A DNA stretch of 64,000 bases from positions 307,674-371,673 of the forward strand of contig NZ_BCWW01000007.1 in the NCBI RefSeq assembly GCF_001894785.1, in the 5' to 3' direction. Each line of letters starts with the position of its first letter. Position 1 is the stretch's first letter. Under the pieces are notes generated by a model that saw nothing but the letters and a program-made list of their open reading frames with translations, was not told the origin of the DNA and ran no database searches. Shown one piece after another: positions 9,355 through 18,790 of the stretch. The position numbers and the translations under genes are program-made. The DNA is from Rhodococcoides fascians NBRC 12155 = LMG 3623 (lineage in GTDB: Bacteria > Actinomycetota > Actinomycetes > Mycobacteriales > Mycobacteriaceae).

Positions 9355-10178
9355 AGCCGGGTGACCAACTCGTGCAGCAGAGCGCCCATCCGAGCTGCCG
9401 AATCCTTGCCCGCAGCGAGCACTTCGGAATGATCGAGGTGTTCTCCGGTCATGCCGGCAGCGAGGTTGGTAACCAACGAAATTCCCAGCACGCGAGCACC
9501 CTTTGCACGGGCGGCGATCGTCTCGTGCACAGTCGACATGCCCACCAGATCTGCACCGAACGTGCGCAGCATCTTGATTTCGGCAGGCGTCTCGTAGTGA
9601 GGGCCCGGCAGTCCCGCGTAGACGCCGTCCTCGAGAGACGGATCGATCTCGGCCGCGAGAGCGCGGAGTTCGGGTGAGTAGGCACCGACGAGATCGACGA
9701 ATTCGGCGCCGACGAGCGGCGAACGGGCGGTCAGGTTGAGGTGATCGGAAATCAGAACCGGTTGGCCGACGCTCATGCCTTCACGGATGCCGCCGGCGGC
9801 GTTGGTCAGGACGACGGTCGTCGCGCCTGCCGCGATCGCGGTGCGCACCGGGTGCACGACGCGTCGGAGGTCGTGGCCCTCGTAGGCGTGCGTACGGCCC
9901 TGAAGTAACAGAGTGTGGGTTCCGCCCACGTCCACCGAGGTGATCGTGCCGGAGTGGCCCGACGCGGACGGCGGCGCGAAGCCGGGGAGATCGGCCATGC
10001 GCACGGTCGCGGTGGGGGAGCCGAAGACATCTGCGGCCGCCTGCCAGCCGGAGCCGAGGACGATGGCGACGGTATGGGTGTCGATGCCGGTCGCTGCAGC
10101 GAGAGCATCGGCGGCGGTGCGCGCCGCCGCGTCGGGATCGGTCACGGGATCGGTTGCTCGTGCGTCGGAAGTTGCCAC
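9351..10178 (-). CDS. deoD: Purine nucleoside phosphorylase
   Basis: A 275-residue trimeric-type (PNP I) enzyme that phosphorolyses inosine and guanosine. Family motifs include '[10 protein letters not shown]', '[13 protein letters not shown]', 'LTNAAGGI', '[12 protein letters not shown]' and '[11 protein letters not shown]'. The frame is open up to an ATG at 10265, but that would overlap the divergent neighbour's start and add residues absent in the family; the GTG at 10178 ([11 protein letters not shown]) gives the usual length and leaves an 85-bp promoter region. The gene is coupled to pmmB downstream. This pair is Rv3307-Rv3308 in M. tuberculosis. Confidence 0.95.
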   Translation of the reverse strand: MATSDARATDPVTDPDAAARTAADALAAATGIDTHTVAIVLGSGWQAAADVFGSPTATVRMADLPGFAPPSASGHSGTITSVDVGGTHTLLLQGRTHAYEGHDLRRVVHPVRTAIAAGATTVVLTNAAGGIREGMSVGQPVLISDHLNLTARSPLVGAEFVDLVGAYSPELRALAAEIDPSLEDGVYAGLPGPHYETPAEIKMLRTFGADLVGMSTVHETIAARAKGARVLGISLVTNLAAGMTGEHLDHSEVLAAGKDSAARMGALLHELVTRL

Positions 10179-10263
10179 GATGAACAACAGTATGAGATCG
10201 CTGCGATGGATGTGGAACCGAGACGGTGCGACCGGGAAGTTACCGCCGAGTAGTATCCGCTGC

Positions 10264-10968
10264 ATGCCTTATCTCGAACGCGACGGTGATGTCCACATCT
10301 TGTTCCTCGGTGCCCAGGAGGGCGCGGGCAACCCAGAGAACAGGTTCCACCCCGACTGGATAGATGCCGTCCATGCACTGCTCGACGAGGTCGAGGCATC
10401 GACCGGTCCGGCCGCGCTGGTCACCACCTCGGCGGGCAAGTTCTACAGCAACGGACTCGATACCGATTGGCTGTTCGCGAACCTGGACCGGATCACCTGG
10501 TACCTCGACCGCGTGCACACGCTCTACACGCGGCTGCTGGCGTTCCCGATGCCCACGGTCGCAGCGGTGCAGGGCCATGCGTTCGGTGCCGGCGCGATGT
10601 TCGCAACATCGCAGGATTTCCGTATCCAGCGCGCAGACCGAGGCTTCTACTGCCTGCCGGAGGTCAACCTCAACATGCCGTTCACCGTCGGTATGTCTGC
10701 CCTGATCAACTCCAGGCTGCCCAAGCAGACCGCCGTCGAGGCAATGCTGACCGGCCGTCGTTACGGCGGGGCCGATGCGGTGGCCGCCGGAATCGTCGAG
10801 GCCACCGCGTCCGAGGAATCGGTGGTCTCCGACGCCGTTGCCAAGGCGGCGGCGCTGACCAGCACCCGGGGAGCGAACCTGGCCGGCATCAAGAGTCGGA
10901 TGCACGCGGACCTGCTCGCTGCGCTGACGACGCCGACGGACGACAGCAACTTCAGCTTCGGCAACTAG
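10264..10968 (+). CDS. Enoyl-CoA hydratase/isomerase family protein, probably delta3,delta2-enoyl-CoA isomerase-like
   Basis: A 234-residue crotonase-fold protein. '[20 protein letters not shown]' is the first oxyanion-hole loop and '[22 protein letters not shown]' the second. The SNG-L-D form and the short length resemble delta3,delta2-enoyl-CoA isomerases more than canonical hydratases, which would carry a Glu at the second catalytic position. Probable role is shifting double bonds of unsaturated fatty acyl-CoAs during beta-oxidation. The ATG at 10264 is preferred to upstream in-frame codons inside the promoter region. It is divergent from deoD and separate from amiB1. Confidence 0.8.
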   Translation: MPYLERDGDVHILFLGAQEGAGNPENRFHPDWIDAVHALLDEVEASTGPAALVTTSAGKFYSNGLDTDWLFANLDRITWYLDRVHTLYTRLLAFPMPTVAAVQGHAFGAGAMFATSQDFRIQRADRGFYCLPEVNLNMPFTVGMSALINSRLPKQTAVEAMLTGRRYGGADAVAAGIVEATASEESVVSDAVAKAAALTSTRGANLAGIKSRMHADLLAALTTPTDDSNFSFGN

Positions 10969-11046
10969 CCTCGTCCGGCACTGTTCGGGCTCGGAGTCGG
11001 CACAGCCGTTCCGACACGCCGCCGCGCTAGTGACACACTGTCTCTC

Positions 11047-12249
11047 GTGATCGACGAACCGAACAGTGCCGCCGTGGGCGAGGAGATCGGCCGCGCGCTC
11101 GCTCACGCAACCGACGAACTGGTTGCGCTGTCGCATTCGATTCACGCAGAACCGGAACTGGCGTTCGAGGAGTATCGCAGCGTTGCGAAGGTCCTCGACA
11201 CGCTTCGCGCCCACCATTTCGAGATCGAATCCGGGGTCGCCGGCATCGACACCGCATTCACCGCGTCGGTGGGTAGTGGCGAGCTCGTGATCGGAATCTG
11301 CGCGGAGTACGACGCGTTGCCCGAGATCGGTCATGCCTGCGGCCACAACATCATCGCCGCGTCCGCGGTGGGTGCCGCCCTGGCGCTCGCGCCGGTGGCC
11401 GATGCGCTCGGCATCACGGTCCGAGTGCTCGGCACCCCTGCCGAGGAAACCGGCGGCGGCAAGGTCCTGATGCTCGAGCGCGGCGTCTTCGACGACATCG
11501 GTGCCGCACTGATGGTGCATCCGGGCCCGTTCGACATCGTGGGCGCGACGTCGCTGGCATTGGCCGACGTTGCCGTCGAATTCACCGGCCGCGCTGCCCA
11601 TGCCTCGGCCGCCCCCGAGTGGGGAATCAACGCGGGCGATGCCGTCACCGTCGCACAGGTGGCGCTCGGGCTCATTCGGCAGCACCTCTCGCCCGGCCAG
11701 CAACTGCACGGCATCGTCAGCGACGGCGGCGTCGCGCCGAACATCGTGCCCGGACATGCCGAGCTGCTCTACTATCTTCGCGCGAACAGCACCGAGTCAC
11801 TCGAGGCGCTGACGAAGAAGACGTTCGCCTGTTTCGAGGCGGGTGCCATTGCCACCGGATGCACACACGAAATCCGCACGGTGTCGCCGACGTACGCGGC
11901 CCTGACCCCGGATTCGTGGCTGGTGGCGGCATTTCGTCAGGAAATCGAATCATTGGGACGGTCGCCCTTGGCACCGGATTTGGAAGGATTTCGCCCGTTG
12001 GGCAGCACTGACATGGGAAACGTGACGAATGTTCTACCCGGAATCCACCCCGTCGTCGGCCTCGATGCCGGAGGGGCGGTGACGCATCAACCGGAGTTCG
12101 CCGCAGCGTGTGTCACCGAGTCCGCCGACCGTGCACTGCTCGACGGTGCTCTCGCCCTCGCCGGAACGGCCGCTCGCGCCGCAGCCGATCCACAGACCCG
12201 GGCGCGTCTGCTCGACGGTGTGAACGCTCGATCGGCGGCGCAGCGATGA
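11047..12249 (+). CDS. amiB1: M20 family amidohydrolase, AmiB1-like
   Basis: A 400-residue zinc-dependent M20D-type hydrolase. Metal and catalytic motifs are 'GHACGHN', 'GTPAEETGGGK' and the C-terminal 'LGSTDMGNV'. The central 'FTGRAAHASAAPEWGINAGDAV' is the lid/dimerisation domain. Members remove acyl groups from N-acyl amino acids or act on aminobenzoyl-glutamate-type dipeptides; this substrate is unknown. It starts at GTG 11047. The stop overlaps the start of the next M20 gene (ATGA), giving a coupled pair equivalent to Rv3306c-Rv3305c of M. tuberculosis. Confidence 0.88.
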   Translation: MIDEPNSAAVGEEIGRALAHATDELVALSHSIHAEPELAFEEYRSVAKVLDTLRAHHFEIESGVAGIDTAFTASVGSGELVIGICAEYDALPEIGHACGHNIIAASAVGAALALAPVADALGITVRVLGTPAEETGGGKVLMLERGVFDDIGAALMVHPGPFDIVGATSLALADVAVEFTGRAAHASAAPEWGINAGDAVTVAQVALGLIRQHLSPGQQLHGIVSDGGVAPNIVPGHAELLYYLRANSTESLEALTKKTFACFEAGAIATGCTHEIRTVSPTYAALTPDSWLVAAFRQEIESLGRSPLAPDLEGFRPLGSTDMGNVTNVLPGIHPVVGLDAGGAVTHQPEFAAACVTESADRALLDGALALAGTAARAAADPQTRARLLDGVNARSAAQR

Positions 12250-12335
12250 GCGCAGGCGAAGAGGCAGAAGTTCGGATGAGCGCAGGCGAAGAGGCAGAAG
12301 TTCGGATGAGCGCAGGCGAAGAGGCAGAAGTTCGG
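12246..12335 (+). repeat. Three perfect 30-bp tandem repeats at the start of amiA1
   Basis: Three identical units at 12246-12275, 12276-12305 and 12306-12335, each encoding MSAGEEAEVR. Each begins with an in-frame ATG and contains a purine-rich GAAGAGG stretch about 11 nt before the next ATG. A fourth, diverged start (ATGAGTTCACGTGAAGCC) follows at 12336, where the conserved enzyme begins. Copy number changes would not shift the frame but would change the number of possible start sites. Confidence 0.95.
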
Positions 12336-13499
12336 ATGAGTTCACGTGAAGCCGCGATCGATCGGTGGATCCACGCTCACACAGAAGATCTGTCCCTGTG
12401 GCGTCGGCACATTCACGCCCATCCGGAACTGGCCCGTCGTGAATTCGCTACGACGGCGTTCGTCATGGAGCAGCTGTCGGCGGCAGGCCTGTCACCCAAA
12501 CCTCTGCCCGGCGGCACGGGCTTGATCTGCGATATCGGTCCCGACGGCCCACGCGTCGCGCTGCGTGCGGACATGGACGCGTTGCCGCTGCAGGAGATCA
12601 CCGGTGCGCCGTACACGTCGACGGTTCCCGGCGTATCCCACGCGTGCGGGCACGATGCGCACACCACGGTGCTGCTGGCGACCGGACTCGCGCTGGCGTC
12701 GCTGCCGGACCTGCAACATGGCGTTCGGCTGATCTTCCAACCTGCCGAGGAGGTCATGCCGGGCGGTGCACTCGACGCTGTTGCCGCGGGAGCGCTCGAT
12801 GGGGTGTCGAAGATTTTCGCGTTGCACTGCGATCCTCGGCTCGAGGTGGGGCAGGTGGGAGTGCGTGTCGGGGCCATCACCTCCGCCGCCGACACCGTCG
12901 AATTGCGTCTGGACTCGCCGGGCGGGCACACGTCGAGGCCCCATCTGACGACCGATCTGGTCTACGCGTTGGGCACCGTCATCACCGGGCTGCCCGGCAT
13001 GTTGAGCAGACGAATCGATCCGCGAACCAGCACAGTGATGGTCTGGGGCGCGGTCGTGGCGGGGCAGGCCCCCAACGCCATTCCGCAGACCGGCATGCTC
13101 ACCGGAACAGTACGGACCGGCGACCACGAAACGTGGGCGCTGCTCGAGCCGCTCGTTTCCGAGATCGTCACCGGTCTGCTGGCACCGACCGGGGTGCGCT
13201 TCGAGCTGCACTACCGTCGCGGCGTACCGCCTGTGGTGAACGATCCGGCGTCCACGGCCACCTTCGAGAAGGCCATCGGCCGAGTCGGCCCGACAGCATT
13301 GGCCGACACGGCGCAGTCCGGTGGCGGCGAGGACTTCTCGTGGTACCTGGAGAACGTGCCGGGAGCGATGGCCCGACTGGGCGTGTGGTCGGGGACCGGT
13401 CCGCAACTCGACATCCATCAGCCGACATTCGACCTCGACGAGCGAGCCTTGGCCGTGGGTGTGAAAGTGATGACCGGAATCGCATTGGACCCGAACTAG
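12246..13499 (+). CDS. amiA1: M20 family amidohydrolase, AmiA1-like
   Basis: 417 residues from the first repeat ATG, or 387 if translation starts at 12336. The enzyme has the M20D metal motif 'SHACGHDAHTT', 'PAEEVMPGGA', 'ALHCDPRLEVGQV' and the C-terminal 'GGEDFSWYLENVPGAMARLG', as in N-acyl-amino-acid hydrolases and HipO/AbgB-like proteins. The N-terminal 30 residues are three copies of MSAGEEAEVR and are not part of the catalytic domain. The ATG at 12246 overlaps the amiB1 stop. The two paralogues probably work on related amide substrates; whether they form a complex, like AbgA-AbgB, is speculation. Confidence 0.88.
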   Translation: MSAGEEAEVRMSAGEEAEVRMSAGEEAEVRMSSREAAIDRWIHAHTEDLSLWRRHIHAHPELARREFATTAFVMEQLSAAGLSPKPLPGGTGLICDIGPDGPRVALRADMDALPLQEITGAPYTSTVPGVSHACGHDAHTTVLLATGLALASLPDLQHGVRLIFQPAEEVMPGGALDAVAAGALDGVSKIFALHCDPRLEVGQVGVRVGAITSAADTVELRLDSPGGHTSRPHLTTDLVYALGTVITGLPGMLSRRIDPRTSTVMVWGAVVAGQAPNAIPQTGMLTGTVRTGDHETWALLEPLVSEIVTGLLAPTGVRFELHYRRGVPPVVNDPASTATFEKAIGRVGPTALADTAQSGGGEDFSWYLENVPGAMARLGVWSGTGPQLDIHQPTFDLDERALAVGVKVMTGIALDPN

Positions 13500-13536
13500 C
13501 GGTCGGGCGGTTGTCGTCGCCGCTGACCGCGAACTT

Positions 13537-14001
13537 CTACGACGTGGTGCCCGGTCCTACGTTGCGGCTGTTCCTGGTGCGTAGGTCGCGCACGTATTCG
13601 GCTGGGGCACCGGCAATTTCGGCGGCCTCGGCCATGACCCCGAGGTAGCGTGCCGACGGTAGGCCACCCTCGTAGGCGTCGAGAACGTAGAGCCACGCCA
13701 GGACCGGCTCGCCTCCGGTCTCGATGCGCAGCCGGATCTTGCGGTGGATGCCGAGCTCCGAGCCCTCCCACCGATCCAGGCTCTCCTCGTCCTCATCGGA
13801 GACGTCGTAGAGCACCACGAAGACCTGTGAGTCCGGGTCCTCGACGATCGTGGCGAGCGCGCCCTCCCAGCCGATGTCGCCACCGCCGAAGGTCAAGCGC
13901 CACCCGTGCAGCCACCCGGTTCCCGACAGCGGTGAGTGGGGGCAACGCTGCAACATCTGCTCCGGATGCATGTTCGATCCGTAGGCGGCATAAATTGGCA
14001 C
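13537..14001 (-). CDS. Gamma-glutamylcyclotransferase-like protein
   Basis: A 154-residue protein beginning VPIYAAYGSNMHPEQML. The 'YAAYGSN' strand-loop is the signature of the gamma-glutamylcyclotransferase fold; downstream motifs 'GTGWLHGWRLTFGG' and 'VLYDVSDEDEESLDRWEGS' fit the same family, where a Glu acts as the catalytic acid/base. Members release 5-oxoproline from gamma-glutamyl amines or peptides. The frame extends to 14148, but the GTG at 14001 places the YGSN motif near the N-terminus, as is usual. It corresponds in position to Rv3304 of M. tuberculosis. It is convergent with amiA1. Confidence 0.78.
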   Translation of the reverse strand: MPIYAAYGSNMHPEQMLQRCPHSPLSGTGWLHGWRLTFGGGDIGWEGALATIVEDPDSQVFVVLYDVSDEDEESLDRWEGSELGIHRKIRLRIETGGEPVLAWLYVLDAYEGGLPSARYLGVMAEAAEIAGAPAEYVRDLRTRNSRNVGPGTTS

Positions 14002-14182
14002 GTCGGCCAGCCTAAACCGTATCGCCGCCCGTTGACGCCCCGTGGTGGTGTTTCGGTGCGTCGTCGCAGGTACGCCGAGCGGCGGGTGGAGTGAAGCTAG
14101 CCTTACCGACGCGCGGAACCGGACACTGCAATACCGTTGACGTGACACAGTACAAAGATTTCAGCACGCGAGAAGAGGATCA

Positions 14183-15586
14183 ATGACCCGGATTGTGATC
14201 ATCGGTGGTGGTCCGGCAGGGTACGAAGCAGCATTGGTGGCGGCGCAGCACGGCGGACAGGTGACGCTCGTCGATTCCGACGGCATCGGTGGTGCGTGCG
14301 TTCTGTGGGACTGCGTGCCGTCGAAGACGTTCATCGCCTCGACCGGCATTCGCACCGAGATGCGTCGCGCGAGCGACCTCGGAATCTCACTCGACCCATC
14401 ACAGGCAGCGGTCGCGCTGCCCCAGATTCATTCGCGAGTGAAGAGCCTCGCGCAGGCGCAGTCCACCGACATCGCGCACCGGGTCACCTCGGTGGGCGTC
14501 GAAATACTGGCCGGTCGCGCCGAGATGATCGACACGCACGTCGGATTGGCCTCGCACCAGATCAAGGCGGTGTTGGCCGACGGCGAGGAGCGAATTCTCG
14601 ACGCCGATGTCGTCCTCGTCGCCACCGGAGCGCGCCCCCGCGTCGTCAAGGGTGCCGAGCCGGACGGCGAACGCATTCTCAACTGGCGGCAGTTGTACGA
14701 CCTCGAAGCACTGCCAGAACACCTTGTCGTCGTGGGATCCGGTGTGACCGGTGCCGAGTTCGTCTCGGCCTACACCGAGATGGGCGTCAAGGTCACCGCG
14801 GTATCGAGCCGCGATCGCGTCCTCCCGCACGAGGACGAGGACGCTGCCCTTGTGCTCGAAGACGCGTTCAACGAACGTGGCGTCACCCTCGTCAAGCATG
14901 CCCGCGCAGACTCGGTCGTCCGCACCGACGACGGTATCGTCGTCACGCTGTCCGACGGGCGCACCGTCGAGGGCAGCCACGCGCTGATGACCGTCGGATC
15001 GGTCCCGAACACGTCGGGACTCGGTTTGGAGAAGGTCGGGATCGAGCTCGACAAGGGTGGATACCTGCGTGTCGACCGCGTGTCTCGTACTGCGGTCGCG
15101 GGCATCTACGCGGCGGGTGACTGCACGGGTCTGCTGCCGTTGGCGTCGGTGGCCGCGATGCAGGGACGCATCGCGATGTACCACGCCCTGGGCCAGGCCG
15201 TCAGTCCCATCAAGCTCAAGACCGTGGCGTCGGCGGTGTTCACGCGGCCCGAGATCGCATCGGTCGGCGTCGCACAGTCCGCGATCGATGCAGGCGACGT
15301 ACCGGCACGCACGGTGATGTTGCCGTTGACGACCAACCCGCGAGCGAAGATGAGTGGTCTCAAGCGTGGTTTCGTCAAGATTTTCTGTCGCCCCGCCACC
15401 GGTGTGGTCATCGGTGGTGTGGTGGTTGCTCCGAGCGCATCGGAGTTGATTCTTCCGATCGCGATGGCCGTGCAGAACAATCTGTCGGTGAACGACCTGG
15501 CCAACACGTTCTCGGTCTATCCGTCGCTGTCGGGTTCGGTCATCGAGGCCGCGCGCCAGCTGATGGCGCACGACGATCTGGACTGA
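14183..15586 (+). CDS. lpdA: Flavoprotein disulfide reductase, LpdA-type NAD(P)H quinone reductase
   Basis: A 467-residue FAD protein. The N-terminal 'IIGGGPAGYEAALVA' binds FAD and 'VVVGSGVTGAEFVSAYTEMG' binds NAD(P)H. Cys39 and Cys44 (GGACVLWDCVPSK) keep the CX4C spacing of the redox disulfide. The C-terminal interface reads 'FSVYPSLSGSV', where true lipoamide dehydrogenases have HPTLSE, so the catalytic His and Glu are missing. This matches the mycobacterial LpdA (Rv3303c) group, described as quinone reductases rather than lipoamide dehydrogenases. It starts at ATG 14183, 5 nt after AGAGGA. A hairpin lies 51 bp after the stop. Confidence 0.9.
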   Translation: MTRIVIIGGGPAGYEAALVAAQHGGQVTLVDSDGIGGACVLWDCVPSKTFIASTGIRTEMRRASDLGISLDPSQAAVALPQIHSRVKSLAQAQSTDIAHRVTSVGVEILAGRAEMIDTHVGLASHQIKAVLADGEERILDADVVLVATGARPRVVKGAEPDGERILNWRQLYDLEALPEHLVVVGSGVTGAEFVSAYTEMGVKVTAVSSRDRVLPHEDEDAALVLEDAFNERGVTLVKHARADSVVRTDDGIVVTLSDGRTVEGSHALMTVGSVPNTSGLGLEKVGIELDKGGYLRVDRVSRTAVAGIYAAGDCTGLLPLASVAAMQGRIAMYHALGQAVSPIKLKTVASAVFTRPEIASVGVAQSAIDAGDVPARTVMLPLTTNPRAKMSGLKRGFVKIFCRPATGVVIGGVVVAPSASELILPIAMAVQNNLSVNDLANTFSVYPSLSGSVIEAARQLMAHDDLD

Positions 15587-15637
15587 TCTCGCAATGTGAG
15601 AAACGCGTTTCATATTTCGGACGCACATGACATAGTC

Positions 15638-15667
15638 GAGAGAGCGGACACACCCGTCCGCTCTCTC
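15638..15667 (+). terminator. Hairpin downstream of lpdA
   Basis: A perfect 12-bp inverted repeat, GAGAGAGCGGAC and GTCCGCTCTCTC, separated by the 6-nt loop ACACCC, 52 bp after the lpdA stop. No U-tract follows, as is common in actinobacterial terminators. Confidence 0.65.
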
Positions 15668-15726
15668 TTCGACTCTGCGGATCCGCGGGCCGTTCTTCCC
15701 GTCCCTGCTGCCCTGGAGTCTCTTTC

Positions 15727-16959
15727 GTGTCTTCGATTCATCCGTTTGCCGGCTTGGCCCGACGCACCGCAACACTCGACAGCTCGGCCATCCGCGACCT
15801 TCTGGCCCTGACCGCTCGCGACGAGATCATCAGCCTGGCCGGCGGTTTACCGGCCACAGATCTCATACCGGTCGACCGCATCGCTGCCGCAGCGGACGCA
15901 GTGCTGCGACACTCCGACGCAGTGCAGTACTGCGAGACCTCCGGCCACCGAGCCCTGCGCCGCGTCATTGCAGCCAGGGAAACCCTCGCACGCGAAGGGG
16001 GTACCGTTCCGGTGGAATCCGTCGTCGTGACGCACGGATCGCAGCAGGCCTTGACACTGCTCGCGCAGGCGCTGATCGACCCGGGTGCCGTCGTGGTGGT
16101 CGACGAACCGGCGTATACCGGAGCGCTGCAGGTGTTTTCGATTGCCGAGGCGCAGATCGAATCCATCCCCATCACCGATGGCGGGATGGATGTCGACGAG
16201 CTCGAAGCGCGGCTGCTCGCCGGCCTGCGGCCCGCGGTGGTCCATACGGTCGCCAACTTTCACAACCCCCGCGGCGTGACGATGACCGAGGCTCGCCGTC
16301 GCCGACTCGCGGCCCTGGCCAACCGGTACGGATTCTGGATCATCGAGGACGATCCGTACGGCGAGATCTGGTTCGACACAATCGAATCCGGACCGTCCCC
16401 GTTGCCGATCGCGTGTCACAGCGATCGTGTCGTCAGGTTGTCGAGCGCGTCGAAGATCCTGGCGCCGACTCTGCGCGTGGGATGGTTCGTTGCCCCGCCC
16501 CGAGTGTGCGCGGCGGTGGAACTGCTCAAACAGGGTGCCGATCTGTGCGGTTCCTCGCTGACACAGCTGATGGCGGCCGACCTGCTGGGCGACACCGAGT
16601 GGCTGGCGGCCCACCTGACCGATCTTCGGCGTGAGTACGGTTGTCGCGCAGACGCATTGACGAGCGCTCTGTCCGGGGAATTCGGTTCGGCGCTGGACGT
16701 CTCGCGACCCACAGGTGGAATGTTCGCATGGGCGACCTTTCGTGACGGGACCGATACCACCGAGCTGCTCGCTGTGGCGCTCGCGCACGGCGTCGCGTTC
16801 GTGCCGGGTAGCGCGTTCGTGCGCGCTGCAACGTCTACGTCGGCCGAGTACTTCCGCCACTCGCTGAGGTTGAGCTTCGCCGGCTCCACACCGGAGGTGC
16901 TGAACGAGGCGGTGCGGCGGCTGAGCGCGGCACATGCGTCGATGACACGGCGGAGCTGA
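15727..16959 (+). CDS. PLP-dependent aminotransferase, class I/II (2-aminoadipate/MocR-like without HTH)
   Basis: A 410-residue fold-type I aminotransferase. The PLP lysine is in 'RLSSASKILAPTLRVGW'; other cofactor motifs are 'VTHGSQQALTLL', 'VVDEPAYTGAL', 'NFHNPRGVTM' and 'IIEDDPYGEIWF'. Sequence style is that of the LysN/2-aminoadipate and MocR catalytic domains, but there is no N-terminal GntR helix-turn-helix. Likely role is transamination of a branched, aromatic or aminoadipate-type amino acid; the substrate is not clear. It starts at GTG 15727 after the lpdA hairpin and lies between lpdA and glpD, which are neighbours in M. tuberculosis, so it looks like an insertion into the conserved order. 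Confidence 0.85.
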   Translation: MSSIHPFAGLARRTATLDSSAIRDLLALTARDEIISLAGGLPATDLIPVDRIAAAADAVLRHSDAVQYCETSGHRALRRVIAARETLAREGGTVPVESVVVTHGSQQALTLLAQALIDPGAVVVVDEPAYTGALQVFSIAEAQIESIPITDGGMDVDELEARLLAGLRPAVVHTVANFHNPRGVTMTEARRRRLAALANRYGFWIIEDDPYGEIWFDTIESGPSPLPIACHSDRVVRLSSASKILAPTLRVGWFVAPPRVCAAVELLKQGADLCGSSLTQLMAADLLGDTEWLAAHLTDLRREYGCRADALTSALSGEFGSALDVSRPTGGMFAWATFRDGTDTTELLAVALAHGVAFVPGSAFVRAATSTSAEYFRHSLRLSFAGSTPEVLNEAVRRLSAAHASMTRRS

Positions 16960-17058
16960 ACCGCGACCAGCCTGCGCTGGTTCTGCGCTCGGCCGACCTG
17001 GGGCGGTAGCCTGACGTGGGAGACATCGCGAGGAATTTTCGAGGACAGGGAGCGTCCA

Positions 17059-18789
17059 GTGAGCAACCGATCGAACACGAAGTTCCTCGGACCCACCCAA
17101 CGGGTGGAGGCGTGGGACCAGCTCGGACGCGAACAATTCGACGTCGTGGTCGTCGGCGGTGGCGTCGTGGGTTCGGGTGCCGCGCTCGACGCCGCAACAC
17201 GAGGCCTGAAGGTGGCGCTCGTGGAGGCGCGTGACTACGCGTCGGGCACGTCCTCTCGCTCGTCCAAGATGTTCCACGGTGGCCTTCGCTACCTCGAACA
17301 ACTCGAGTTCGGACTCGTCCGTGAGGCGCTGCACGAACGTGAACTCTCGCTCTCCACACTCGCGCCGCATCTGGTCAAACCGCTGAAATTCCTGTTCCCC
17401 CTCACCCATCGGGGGTGGGAGCGCCCGTACATCGCGGCGGGTATCTTTCTGTACGACCGGATGGGCGGTGCCAAATCGGTTCCGCAACAGAAGCATCTGA
17501 CCCGTTCGGGTGCCCTGCGGATGTCGCCCGGCCTCAAGCGGAAATCGCTGATCGGCGGAATTCGGTACTACGACACCGTCGTCGACGACGCGCGGCACAC
17601 GATGACCGTCGCCAGAACGGCAGCCCACTACGGCGCGGTGGTGCGTACATCCACTCAGGTCGTGGGGTTCCTCCGTGAAGCCGACCGTGTTTCCGGTGTG
17701 CGAGTGCGAGATTCGGAGACCGGGGCCACCACCGAGGTGCGTGCGCACGTGGTGATCAACGCCACGGGCGTGTGGACCGACGAAATACAGTCGCTGTCGA
17801 ACATGCGTGGTCGCTTCCGAGTACGGGCCTCGAAGGGTGTGCACATCGTGGTGCCGCGCGATCGCATCGTCAGCGAAGCCGCGATCATTCTGCGCACCGA
17901 GAAGTCCGTGCTGTTCATCATTCCGTGGGGCGCGCACTGGATCATCGGGACCACCGATACCGACTGGAACCTCGATCTCGCGCACCCCGCCGCGACCAAA
18001 GCCGATATCGACTACATCCTCGGCGAAGTCAACGGGGTGCTCGTCACGCCGCTCACGCACGACGACATCGACGGCGTCTACGCGGGATTGCGGCCGCTAC
18101 TGGCGGGTGAAAGCGACGAGACGTCCAAGCTGTCCCGTGAGCACGCGGTGGCGCGGGTGGCACCGGGACTCATTGCCATCGCAGGTGGCAAGTACACGAC
18201 CTACCGGGTGATGGCCGAGGACGCAGTGGATCTCGCGGCCGAGGACATCCCGGCGCGGGTGGCGTCGTCGATCACCGAGAAGGTGCCGCTCGTCGGCGCG
18301 GACGGTTACTTCGCCCTGGTCAATCAGGCCCCGCACCTGGGTGAAGTACACGGGCTGCATCCGCACCGAGTGACTCATCTGCTGGACCGATACGGCTCGC
18401 TGATCGACGAGGTGCTGGCCATGGCGGACGGCAAACCCGAACTGCTGCAACCGTTGACCGACGCGCCCGCTTATCTGCAGGTCGAGGTGGTCTATGCCGC
18501 TGCGGCCGAGGGCGCACTGCACCTCGAGGACGTGCTGTCGCGGCGCACCCGGATTTCCATCGAGTACTCGCATCGTGGGATGAACTGCGCGGGTCAGGTC
18601 GCCGCACTCATCGCCCCGATCCTGGGGTGGGACGAGGCCACGGTCGACCGTGAGGTCGACACGTACCGGGCTCGGGTCGAGGCCGAGATCGCGTCGCAGC
18701 GTCAGCCGGACGACGAATCTGCCGACGCCCTGCGCGTCGTCGCCCCCGAAGCGCGTCAGGAAATTCTCGAACCCGTCCGGACCCTCTGA
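17059..18789 (+). CDS. glpD: Glycerol-3-phosphate dehydrogenase, FAD-dependent
   Basis: A 576-residue membrane-associated dehydrogenase that oxidises glycerol 3-phosphate to dihydroxyacetone phosphate and passes electrons to quinone. The FAD motif 'DVVVVGGGVVGSGAALDAATRG' (written here in parts: VVVGGGVVGSG) is near residue 30, followed by 'SSRSSKMFHGGLRYLE', 'INATGVWTDEI', 'TTDTDWNLD' and 'IAGGKYTTYRVMAEDAV', all typical of GlpD. The start is GTG 17059, after GGACAGGGAG. In M. tuberculosis glpD2 (Rv3302c) is next to lpdA as here, apart from the aminotransferase. No glpF or glpK lies nearby. Confidence 0.95.
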   Translation: MSNRSNTKFLGPTQRVEAWDQLGREQFDVVVVGGGVVGSGAALDAATRGLKVALVEARDYASGTSSRSSKMFHGGLRYLEQLEFGLVREALHERELSLSTLAPHLVKPLKFLFPLTHRGWERPYIAAGIFLYDRMGGAKSVPQQKHLTRSGALRMSPGLKRKSLIGGIRYYDTVVDDARHTMTVARTAAHYGAVVRTSTQVVGFLREADRVSGVRVRDSETGATTEVRAHVVINATGVWTDEIQSLSNMRGRFRVRASKGVHIVVPRDRIVSEAAIILRTEKSVLFIIPWGAHWIIGTTDTDWNLDLAHPAATKADIDYILGEVNGVLVTPLTHDDIDGVYAGLRPLLAGESDETSKLSREHAVARVAPGLIAIAGGKYTTYRVMAEDAVDLAAEDIPARVASSITEKVPLVGADGYFALVNQAPHLGEVHGLHPHRVTHLLDRYGSLIDEVLAMADGKPELLQPLTDAPAYLQVEVVYAAAAEGALHLEDVLSRRTRISIEYSHRGMNCAGQVAALIAPILGWDEATVDREVDTYRARVEAEIASQRQPDDESADALRVVAPEARQEILEPVRTL

Positions 18790-18790
18790 G

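Noticed and set aside
12246..12335. The repeats as a CRISPR or transposon end
   Set aside because: Units are directly adjacent, in frame and without spacers; there is no cas gene or inverted repeat. They are an intragenic tandem repeat.
15596..15811. A short plus-strand frame between lpdA and the aminotransferase
   Set aside because: It covers the lpdA terminator hairpin and the start of the aminotransferase gene in another frame; no coherent protein.
15847..18060. A 737-codon open frame on the minus strand across the aminotransferase and glpD
   Set aside because: Both overlapped plus-strand genes have clear motifs; the frame is Arg/His-rich and homology-free.
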